This document shows, in pieces, positions 12,501 through 24,900 of a stretch of DNA of 60,000 nt. Position 1 is the stretch's first letter. Each line of letters begins with the position of its first letter. Source of the DNA: Antedon mediterranea (Eukaryota; Echinodermata; Crinoidea; Comatulida; Antedonidae); contig NC_092680.1 of NCBI RefSeq assembly GCF_964355755.1, positions 751,001 to 811,000 of the forward strand, read 5' to 3'. A program made the translations under genes and the position numbers. The notes under the pieces were generated by a model. That model searched no databases, was not told the origin of the DNA, and saw only the letters and a program-made list of their open reading frames with translations.

Positions 12501-15500
12501 GTATATGGCCTTGTTTTTGTCAAATAAAGTTTGATATTGTAGACAGAGCTTAATATTAAATCTGCCTGTATTATTAATCTCTCCCAATTTATACAACACT
12601 GAGCCACTATTACAACAGTAACTATACCATGACGATTAGAGGCCTACTCAGGAAGATCAGCAGATAATGATACTTTCTTTAAATATCTTTCTTTCCAAAA
12701 TCGTGTACACGATACAATAGTTTTGCTGTCATCCGTGATACTTTTTTGGCATATGGATTTAAAACTTTAAAAAGAAACGAAAGATTGTTATTTGTTTTGA
12801 TTCTGAAAGAAAATTATATATTTCAGAGAAAGTAAATAAAAAAAGTGTTATGTATAAAATTTAGAAAGGTTGCCCTTATTGATGTAACTATTATTATTTT
12901 TTGGTAAATAAAAGAATAATTGTCATAAATTTGATTGATATTTTAAATCTTCAGGATTGTAACTTTTAATTAAAAATAAAAAATCCGTTTGTTATGAAAA
13001 AAAAACTTTTGTGCGTTTTCTTCGACTAAATTCACAGATTATATTTTAAATATAGTGAGTATATTACTATTTTTCAATCTATCTTTGCTTTTAATTCTTC
13101 ATTTCATTAGAACGTGTAATCAATTTGTTATCTTATTCGTAAATACATTTTCAGAATTAAGATTGGTAAGGTTTAATAACAATTATACTACTACAATCAA
13201 GGACTGATAATTAGTAAGTTGCATTGTAATAATTGGACAAAAAATCGAAAGATCAAAATAATTATACAGATATAGTTCAAGGTCAGTTATTTTAACCACC
13301 GTACGAACACGACCCAGTATGTAAAGCTTGGCTCTCACTAGCGACGCAACGTAACGTAACCTACGCAACTAAGAAAACGCCCTTCCAATAATCGTTTTTA
13401 CCCCCGCCTGCGTGAAATTTAAATAACTTAATTGTTGTTTTTTTAAACAAAATATATTTCCTGGCGTTTACCGGTGTAATTGGTGGTTGTGCTTTTAAAT
13501 GTTAACAAACTTATATGAATTTACTTCGAACGGAAATAATAATGTTGGTGCCGGTAATGATAATGACATTAATAATGAAAATAATAAAAATATAATTTTA
13601 CAATTACTTTATAAGAGCCGCTATGTATCTTCACGAGTAATTAAGTTTACGTTACGATCAAATGACCGTAATTTAACGAGACCTGGAGGTTCTCTCAAGT
13701 ATCATATTATTCGCATATTACAGTTTGATCCAAAACATTTGAACATTAATTAAGTAAGTATCTTGGCTTTGGACGATCCTCCACATGCCATGCTATGGCC
13801 TTTTAAATTGACTTATGACCTAAAACAGGAGTTTTTCATTAATTTATGCGTATACGGGATAATCACAAATCTAACATAATTTGGCCAAAAACCCGAAGAG
13901 TTTTTTTTTTTAGTTTTCGCTTTAGTGATACCATACTTCCCTCTTGTACCACATTTTGGTAACAATTGGATATAATTGTGTCTAGCATAATTTGTGCTGA
14001 ACATTATGCTGCCCATCGCTGACCATTGTGCTGCCCATCGCTGACCATTGTGCTGCCCATCGCTGACCATTGTGCTGCCCATTGTGCTGATCATGCGCAA
14101 AATTAACAGTTGGATGATAAAAATCAAAATGATTAACAGCCAGAAAGAAGTTCTAAGCTTTCGGAAAATACTATTCCTACCCATTTATAAATTTATAAAT
14201 TTTTAAATTGTTAATTTACAAATTAACTCAAAATAAGCCGGACACTCCTCAGAGGATAAATATTTTGAGTTAATTTGTGCACAAACCAATAGTGAACCAA
14301 TTGCGTAAATAATCTTACAAGAACCATTCCAGACTTTTTTTTCCAGTACACATAGTTTCTTTGAGCTGATTCCATTAATTACCAAATATGTTTCGTCAAA
14401 AAGTATGCTTTATTAACCGAAATTCTGCACAATAACAAATGCATTTAAGCTTTATAGATTTAGTAAAAACTGTCATTTCCATTTTCTACGTTTTGTCGGA
14501 CGTGTGTTGTTATGTTTGGATGGTTACATAAAAAACTAATGCTTCAAAATTATTTGTCAATAACATTCGAAAAATGATAAATTCAGTTTAGATAAATCTT
14601 TATAGATTTAATTTAAATAATAGCTTTGGTTTTCTGATCTCTTATTCATCAAGTCCGAAAATAAAGCCCTCCGGCAAGGACTTGACTTGGAAAGAGTGTC
14701 TCATAAGTGGATATAGAACTGTTATCATTATTCATGACTATATGTACGTATACAGTGAAGATGATCCATTAATATCATTCGATGCCATTGTTTGTCAGTG
14801 CACTTTGTTTTAGTCTTTAAGATTATATTTGCGTCGGTAATCAAGATCTTTAATACTTTTATTTATGGTTGTTTTATGTTAAATAGATAAATTAGTAAAA
14901 GCAAATGTGGCAGCTTCGAAGATATTTTGAAGTAGGGCCTACTTTAAATTAAGAAACTGGAAAAGTACCAGCATTTTAGATATAGGGGCATTTTTAGTAA
15001 AAATTGTTAGTAACTCTAAAATATTTGTGATTATGATTATTATATATATCATTATATTTCTCTCCAAGCCTACTCACATTAACTCTGGTGAAGGTATTCA
15101 TTCATTCATTTTCTTTATTTTCAGATAGAACATCCATACAAATCATACAAAAAATAAGAAACAATTTCTCCATGAAATTAACACTAGCCACTTCCACAAA
15201 ACCAATACAATATCCTAAAATACCAATTTGCACCAACGCTGTAGTTTTTTACTTTGATTTTATTAGCTTGTTTCTCCATTGAGATACAAACACTGCAGAT
15301 ACACACATTATTATTTTTTTCCAGTAATTTTTATTTATAAATATATGTTAAACAAATATTTCAGATGTAAAATACTTTCATCTTGACTTGAATGCTTACA
15401 TATTTATCAACGAACATACATAAATTAATTGCAAACAGAAGAAACAGTAGACAATTCAAATTGTTAACAAAGTCATTGAATGAAAAAATCTTGTGTTTGA

Positions 15501-15880
15501 ATTTTTAAATTAATCGACTCTTAGTTTAAATTGTAATCTCGTATGTTCATATTATTATTAATATTCACTGTAAAAACCCATCATCGTACAACTTACTTAC
15601 CATCCAATTATTGTCTAAGACTCTTATCTAGTTATGTTTAATTATCCTTTCACTCATTGTAGTTTTGATATTTAGTCTTTTCGGTACCCTGAAACTAAAA
15701 GTCTTCATTACTGTTTTTGTCCTGTTTCCGGTTCCCGTGTTGTCCTGTTTTTTTTTTTTCAGTTTCTTTGGGCTGCCTTATACAAGCTTCGCTTTTTAGG
15801 AATGTTGCCCCTCTTATTTTAATCATATTTACTGTTAATTTTTATTTTCTATGAAAGACAAGAAGAGAAATAAATGTTAC

Positions 15881-15914
<34 letters not shown>

Positions 15915-18900
15915 ATATCATACGATAAGGGAACATTCTTTAATAATGTTTATATACACACGGTATGCAATATAAAAAGGTTAAAGGTCAGTGTAGGCCT
16001 ATCATTTTTCTGTTATTGTTGTTATTATCTCTGATCTTTCTCTAGAGATGTTGAAGTTATTACTCGATTATAAGGTAGAGGTTCGAGATTCTTTGCTTAA
16101 AGCCGTAGATGCTGAATACATTGAGGCAGTTGAGTTAATCTGTGAATATGCGGAAGTTACCTCAAATAAGGTATGAATATGCAGTCTTTATTACTTTATA
16201 TGTTTTTGAATTCCATCATTCGCCATTGTAACACGTGACCAATTTCTGCGCAAGATTGCTACATTCCAATACCTAAACCAGGGAAGAGTGAGTAATGATT
16301 TCAGTCTTCCCTGCCTAAACCTACCTAACCATTACTAACTACTGTAAGTTTGTCTAAGCTACTTGTCTAACTGTTACATAATACTGAGCACATTGTTTAT
16401 TGTGATACTATTGTTTATAGCCTTCTTTAACTATTATAATAAATTCACTATTTATTTGTTGGCATATTTGTATTCAAAGGTTATACCTGAGAAAAATATA
16501 ACCCATTATTCATTTTAATTATCACAAAATATAATATCTTGCCTTGAGCACTTCAAAGCATTTTTGACGTTGGATGACAATAACTTTAATCATCGAGAGG
16601 CGGATAGCATTGTGTGTTAGAGGAGGTGCATTGCAAGTGAAATATTAGAAGTGGGGATGGTGTTCTTTAAAATCCATCCGGATATTGAATGACGTCATTG
16701 AACTTTATTTTTTAAATGCTTTTGTAAAATATCATTTCCGTCGGTTGTCTGTTATCTATTTTTACTTAAAGATGTATTCTCCCTCAAAAACATGAAACAT
16801 GAAGAATAATTAAATCATATTTTGAATAGGTTATTTTGTAGTTTTAATAAAGTTAATCACTTCCGTAGAAAAAAAATTTTCAATTATAAAATGAATAAAA
16901 CAAATGGTTAAATTCAATCAAAAATCTATTGGCTTGCAGGCAATTTGACTATTTTTTTGCTTTAAATTACATTTTTTTCGGGTAAATTTTTTTTAGATCT
17001 AATTTTTGGTCAAAGTGAATAACAATTATGTGACATTAAAATGGTATAATAAAAAAAATTAATAATTATTTTTTCAGGGCGACAATACATCTTTAACTAT
17101 TCAAATGTCGAGTGTCATTTTGTTGTATTTGCATTCATTTTAATATCACAATATCATATTAACAGCAGCAGCTTAATTATTTTGCTTAATATGATTGATT
17201 CAAACGTGTTGTTCATTGAAACATTTTACAACTAAAGAGGGATCTTTAATTCAGTGTGTATAATAATAGGTATGATTTTTTTTCTTGTCCTTCAGTATCT
17301 TATTTCAATGAATACATTAATAAGTATCTAAATTCAGTATATGTTGAGACCTATAGCTAACTCGTTACACAACTGTCATGTTTTAAATGTGCTATTGTAC
17401 GCTCGTATTTGATGATAATGATATTAACTACAGTGTATGCACAACACGCTGGAAATTACCATATGTCAATTAGTTATAAATGAAATAATTTGAAAAGTTA
17501 ATATTTGGATCAGTTTTCTAATACTCATATTACGCATAAAATTGACAAGATAATTGATAGTCATTGTAAGAATAGAACGAGGCCATCATACGCAAATAAT
17601 AGGACTACTGCAGTTTTGTTACGTAAACCGTGGTTCCCACTAGCGACGCGACGTGACGTAACGCAATGCAACGACGTATCGACACAAAATGCTGCATTGC
17701 GTGGGAACCGACGAAGCAACATAGTGCTGCAAACATTCCAGGTTTGATTTCATGCAGGTGGGGGTAAACACAGTGATTGAAATGGCATTTGCTAAAGTTG
17801 CGTAAATTGCGTTACGTTGCGTCGCTAGTGGGAACAACGTTTTAGTATGAACATTTTGATATTTTGTACTGCGAACCGTAATTATAATGGTACTATTGCA
17901 CGTTTCATGTTTCGCTTATTTATAGTTTAGTGTCTCCGTGAGTCAGTCCGTATCATCCTCAACAATGTTTGCATATGTTGCATATACTATGTAACTATCC
18001 TAAAAAAACAACCTCAATAAAAGCGTGGATTTTTCGCATTAAGCTAAAAACATATTAATCACGGCATTACAATTATATTTACTATATTTATTGTACATTT
18101 GAGTGGCAGAAATGAGATATCAAGTAATGAGAAAAATAGTAATACTTCTAATGGACAATTTTTTAATTGTTTAGATATTAAGTGTGATAAAAATCTCTTC
18201 AGTCTTGTGCGCTAAATAATTGCTTGATAGGAACACTGTTCATTTCTTTTTTAAATCCACGTACAATCAAATATTTTTTTTAATACAAAATCACACCTTA
18301 GACCTTTAGACGCCATCCTTGTCAGATGATAATTGCATAACTACCTAGGGATAGTAGGTAAAGTATTGTGAAGTTCTGTTCTTTACAATGATTTATTAGA
18401 CAGAAAATAAAGTAAATTGTACTAAAGTGTATTTTGAAATAAAGTACAAAGCAATCATCGAATTCGAAATTATATATATATCATCCGAACAGATTTGTTC
18501 TACTAATAACTTTCAAAATATAAAGATTTTGTAGTTAGAAACTTCAGATATTGCAAAGTTAATTTTGACATTTAATGATGCTAAATGTTAGTTTATAAAG
18601 TTAAAAAAAAAACAAGGGAAATAGGAAAAAATATAAGGAAATGGCAAAAGCCATCATGACGCTATGGATCATGGGAACTGTCACATGTGATTGGTCAACT
18701 AACCTACATTGTACGCCGCCATTGAGTTGCGTCCAAGTGGAAGCCATATTTAAAAAAATGTGTTTAAATATATGCCAATAAATATGCTATGTAAACTAAG
18801 GTGAAACATTACAATAAACTTCTATAAATAACATCTATGAATCGAAATAAAACTAGCATGAATGCAACACAATACAGATGCATTATATATATTCCCCTAC

Positions 18901-21900
18901 TCCATCATCTACCTAACGAGCAATATATACGAGTAATCCTCATAAATTACAGGGTTTACAGATTATTGCATACAATATATATTTATCCAATACATTATTA
19001 TCATCAACTTTAACATTATAATATCATGCTATAACAAATTTAGCATACAGTTAATGTATTAAGAAAATGTTTAAACTGATTTTTCCTCTATAGAGAGCAA
19101 CTTGCATGTAACTAATGAAACATTAGGTAAACGTTTCTAACAATTTGTTTCCTGATAAATAAGTCTTATCAAAAGTTACAATATAACTTTAAGTAATATT
19201 TGATATGTGTGCCGATTATTTAATTATTATCTAACTAAACGAAAAAATTAAATACATAAGAAGTATATTTCTAAAGCTCTGTCTACACTATCAAACTAGC
19301 TTGACAAAAAGTGTAATGTGCCCAAATATGGTAGTGATATGTCATCATCATGTCCATATATGGGCACATCACTTTTTTTTTTGTCACATACAGTTTTATT
19401 GTGTAGACAGAGCTTAAGTTCCTATTTGTTGTTTAGTTTAGGTCACTGATCAACTGTATAGACTACGTTAGGACAAGTTCCGCAATTTAATTAAATAAGT
19501 TTGTACTACAATAATAATAATTACGTACCATGGAAATATAAAAACAGTTTTTGAATTAAAAAGTTAAAAACATTATTTCCCATTTGCAGACCATTAAACA
19601 TAATAATAAGAGAGTATTTACTTAAGTATTAGGCCTACAATCTAACATTTCAATTAGAAATACGGTGCCAAATATTTATAAAATTTCAAATGATTTTGTT
19701 TGTTCTTCGTTCTAAACCTTTTTTCTGATAACTCCAGCAAATGTCAATCATTTATTTTGGCGCGCAATAATCCCGCTCCATTAAAGCTGACGACTTAATG
19801 ACAGGATTCTGTTCAGCAGACAACGTTATCAATACTAATACTATTTGTGTATCACTTATTGTATCATTTAGATTCGTCAATGTCTCATCATACACAAACA
19901 TCATAAAACACACCGAAAGTTTACCTTGAAAATGTCTATTTTCTCAAAAATTGATGAAAACAAACGTTCAAATTTGATTGCTTGCGCGTCCAGAACAAAG
20001 TCTAAACATGACAGAATGTTTACTATAATGTTGGTAATGCACTAATGTTTTAATGTATAAAGAACATCATGTATTATATAATATGTTATTTTGCAATTCA
20101 TGTACCACATTCATATTACGCTATCAAAAAACCGTTACGATTAGATGTACTCGGAAGATACATTCTCTGTCTCCGTGTAAAATGATATCTTAATACATTA
20201 TTCATACTTTGGTCGGAACAATATACCATATTGCGATTGTTAAATATTGTTAGCGACGACAAATGCTTTATTATTTTATAAAGGTTTACAATGGCGATAG
20301 TAAATATAAGTACACCCTGCATTTCCAAAAGGATGGAAGTATAGAATATCTCACTTCTTGTTTGGTGTGTGTCCGAAATGCCAATGATGCCATTGCGACA
20401 ATCATATCTGCATCTTCTAAAAACATGTTGTGCTTATGTGTGGGAGTGCGTTAATGATATAATATCAGGTTCTCATGTTCTGCCTTTTTGTTGGTGTTCG
20501 TTTAAGGGTCTTTCACACCTGTTCCGGCACGGTTCCGGTCCGGCGCCGGCAAATACAATCGGTTTTAATGAAAACTTTACTCATGACATAGTTTTTACCG
20601 CTTTCACACGGGATGCGGTAGGCCTACACACCTGGTAGAGGGTCTGACCGTTTTACCGCATTCACACGGGATACGCCAACTGGTAGAGCCATTCTCAAAC
20701 TTAATTAATTTTATGAAACACACAGTGTACCGCAAATCAATTGGTGGATCAAAGTGGTATACTTTGTTGTAATGGTTAAATATGGTTTTATTCTAATATT
20801 TTTCTACTGTGTCAATTTGAGTTTATAATTTACATTTTTAGTTTGTAAATCCGTTCTAAACTCTAAAGTACCCCGAAGCTAGTTGAGTAGGTAGTAAAAT
20901 TTGAATACGGAAGATGTATTAAATTGCGTTCGTAATGGATTTTGTCGTTGGTGATAATATCTTCATCATCACATATATGATTGAAAGTACATTGTGCGAT
21001 TAAGATGAACGTTTTATTATTCCTTATTGATTTACAATCAAAGAGGATGTAAAGGTGGTTACCTTAGACACATTAAATATTGAACTTTCAAAAATTAATA
21101 AATGGTTTATGACAAACAAACTTATTTTAAATGTCGATAAGACTAACTACATTATTTTTAGACCTCGACAAAAAAAGATCCCTGAAATTACTTCCCAAAT
21201 CCAAATTAGCAATTCAATATTACAAAGACAACAAACAGTTATGTTTCTCGGAATACATATAAATGAACATTTATGTTGGAAACCTCATATAAACTGCATC
21301 TCAAATAAAATCGCTAAATCCATTGGTATCATCTACAAGATAAAACACGTCTTTCCTAAACATATTCTTTTAAATTTGTACAATGCGTTTAACTTACCAC
21401 ACCTCTATTACTGCAATATAATATGGGGAAATGAATATCCAAAAAACTTAGAAAAAATACATAAATTACAAAAACGTATAGCTAGAATGATTACAAACTC
21501 ACCGATGAGAACAGCCTCCAAACCACTATTACAAAGTTTAAAAATGTTAAATATATACGATATAAATAAAATTCAAATTGCATGCTTTATGTTCAAATAT
21601 CATCTCCAGGAACTTCCCATCCCTATAAACAACTTGATTGATTTAAACCCTAAAACTGATCGCTTAAAGACATTAAGAAACGCAAATAAGATATATATTC
21701 CACACAGTAGACTAGAAATTAATAAAAGATCAATTTTCATTGAAGGACCAACATACTGGAATAAACTTCAGTCTACTCTAGAACAAAATCACATGACCTC
21801 ACTCCCTATGCTAAAGTACAATATTAAAAAGATGATATTTGAAACATATTGCTAGCTATTATTGCTACTTCAAAATTGGGGTTGTAAATATTTTGCTTAT

Positions 21901-24900
21901 CTCACTTTGTTTTTTTTGCTTTTTCTGTCTCAAAATGTCATTTTTTTTAAATGTAATGCGTCCGTATATGTTTTATGTTTATGCTTAGGACTACAAAGAC
22001 AAGCCACTTTGGCTTCTGTGTATCTTAACCCATAAACCATGTATCTACGTATCTTTATTATCAAGGTAATTATTGTACATAAGTCAAGTTATTACAGGGA
22101 TGTAAACTATGATGCTGATGGCACACTTGTTTAAAGACGTATTGTCACCAAAAAAATGACAATGACAATTAATAAAATCAGACTTTAAATAGGCCATTTT
22201 GCCGTTTTATTAAAGCTATTCCTTTCTATAAAAAATAAAAAATAAATAAATTATATTAATAAATAATTATTTCACTTATAAATAGACACAAGAAACGTTT
22301 AATTTTAACCAAAACGCATTGTCTGACGGACAATTTAAGTATTTTTTGCTTTAAATTACATTTTTTCAATTACAATTTAGGATGTTACAATGTGAAAATT
22401 TGCATAAAAAGGTCAGAAATTGAACTTTATTACATTAATGTTGTTTGGAATAACATTGCTCTTTAACCATAATTACTATACTCCATTTGTAGTAGTTATA
22501 AGAAGTATGTTTGATGATTGAGTTTTATAAGCTTATTTAATTGTATGTCATAGTGATATGCATGACGATATATTATGTATATGTATTATGAAAATGATAA
22601 TACTTACACAAGAAGAGGAAGAACGATTATCTAAAAAAGGCCATTACATGGCTGCAGTCGCGTGCTCAAGTTAGTGTTTACCGACCGACGAACCGACCGA
22701 CATAGTGAGCTGTAGAGTCGCGTTGCACGCCACTAATAACGAACATATGTAGTACAGTAATAGGAGAAAAAGTATTGTGCATACTAATATCTCTTTTTGT
22801 AGTTACCGTATATGTACGGTAATTAAATACATAATGAAAGCCGAAACATTTTAAGACGAAACACGCTAAGAATATGAAAACAACAACATTACAAAGCTGC
22901 AGTATATGCTTTCCTTTTAAACCAATTTAAATTGGTGATCCAGCAGGGGATTTGGCTGCCTTGTTACAGAATACTATATAGTAATGGTCATGATTAATAA
23001 TATCATATCTTAAAACAAAAATATAAATATTCGCATAAATATCAATATTCGCAGCAACATTGATAACAATAAGCCAAAAACCGAATCACGTTTTGGCAAA
23101 ACACATGCATTAATCAGAAACAATATTATATTTACATTGACAACTGATCAAAGACTTATTCTATATTCGTTGTCATTTAAACTATCTGAATAAATTCAAT
23201 AACCGAGTCACTGTCATTGGAAATTTCCTTAATACAGTATCACATGTGTCTATTAAGTCACCTATCATTAATCTAGTCGTTAAATATAATGCCCGGATGG
23301 TACCCAAACTTTATGTGACAAACAAATGTGATGTGCCCATATATGAACATGATGATGTCATATCACTACCATATTTGGGCATATCACTACCATATTTGTG
23401 CATATCACTACCATATTTGTGCATATAACTACCATTATTTGAAAGCAAAACGAGCATCGTGAAATAAGCCAACATTTTTAATAAGTCTGGTGCTACAAGA
23501 CAGTTTTTTTAATGTATTTTTATGTATGTTTTTAGTCTATTTCTCTAAAACAAACAACAGGACCATATGTAAAACAGGTGCAATATCTGTACCCGATATG
23601 TTTTTATCCTGTAAAAATACGTTTTAAAGAAAGAAAGATATGTTATACCTGGAGCTAACTTCGAGTACAAAATTCGAAGAATTACCTCTGTATAAAGTTA
23701 ATTCATTCATTCATTCAATCTTTTATTTCGGAATCTCTGGTCCATAGAAGGTAAAAATTATACATAAATGAAATAAAATAAAAAAGACAAATTACTACTA
23801 CTCATCTCAGGATGGCATTACACCTGGAGAGCATCTTCGACTTAACTAAGACGTTGCTTAATTATAATCGTTGAGACTAAAACATTTTCGCTTGCATTTA
23901 GTCTACCCATCAGGCCATATATTGATTTTCTTAACAATTCATAAAAAGAAGGAATTCTACATTCCGTAAACATAAGGCTGCTGACACTGCAATGTCGAGA
24001 CCTTTGCAGCAACATTCTTAAACCATGTTTTTATAATTTTAAATATTTTTAACAGGCAATATTGGAGGTTACTTCCCGAAATGGTGACTTTAATCCGATC
24101 ATAACGCCAATAATACACGCTGCACATCTAAACAATTATCACATCATCAAAATCCTGCTGAAAAATGGGTCAGAGATATGTTCACCAAGTAAATGGGAAG
24201 ATGAGGAAGACTACACACTAGAGAGCTGTATATCCACTTACGACATTTACCGAGCTTTATCTAGTCCAGCTTATATATCGTTAACGGCCCTTGATCCGAT
24301 AAACGAAGCGTTTAGACTGAGTAAACGACTTCAGGAATTGAAATATTGGAGGGTGGAATTTGGGGACGAGTTCCACGCTTTAGCTGAGCAGTGTGCGAGC
24401 TATGCGGCCGATCTTCTTGATCATATTCGAAGCTCTCAGGAGCAGATGATACTGTTTAACTACGCAAAAGACAGGAAAGATGAGACAGAAATAAAAACAT
24501 TAGCTCCAAAACGAGTGAAGCTTGCCATAGATTGTGGTCAGAAAAAGGTAAGTGTTGGAGATTTAAATTTAATAATATATTCATGAGTTGTGACATCGAA
24601 TCAGAACTTTCGAAATGAAGTTTCGATTTGCAACATTTCGTAGAAGAAGAAAAAATGAAACAACGTATTTTCCATCCAACCATAACAGCCATGCAATCAA
24701 AATGATTGTTATATCTTTTTTATTGACATGAGCGGTATATTACACCACATATTCATGTAGATTATTATCCAATAAAGTCGTTTTAAATTCATTGTAGTAT
24801 AATGTGTCGAGCAATGTTTCTAGCAGCATCAGAGGAGCTAATGCGTTATTGATAATGATACAGTCTGGGGATCCTTTGGCGAAATTATGTGTTTTTTATG

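Larger units (their letters stand above)
9523..16045. other. Intron 1 of TRPC gene 1
   Basis: GT-AG, 6523 bp. It holds a 19-bp minisatellite, two family-1 MITEs (one with a nested element), a partial family-2 MITE, a 22-bp tandem repeat, a perfect 18-bp inverted repeat and a LINE 3' tail, all listed separately. No further exon was recognised in it. 9940-11340 and 12560-13320 are plain AT-rich sequence. Confidence 0.8.
16171..24055. other. Intron 2 of TRPC gene 1
   Basis: GT-AG, 7885 bp. It contains two family-4 MITEs, a family-2 MITE, one complete and one partial family-1 MITE, a family-3 element and a 5'-truncated LINE. No extra channel exon was found. 17900-18640, 19420-20500 and 23440-24000 hold nothing recognisable. 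Confidence 0.8.

Noticed and set aside
13813-14184. 123-residue minus-strand open frame
   Set aside because: Its middle is the 22-bp tandem repeat (a repeated short peptide) and its ends are unremarkable.
17505-17837. Opposing open frames on both strands
   Set aside because: They overlap a family-2 MITE, whose inverted-repeat structure produces mirror frames.
20369-20638. 89-residue open frame over a GC-rich block
   Set aside because: It overlaps an unclassified repeat with duplicated TTCACACGGGAT motifs and shows no domain.
22921-22936. Perfect 16-nt palindrome ACCAATTTAAATTGGT
   Set aside because: A palindrome of this length in AT-rich DNA over 60 kb is not surprising, and no context supports a site.
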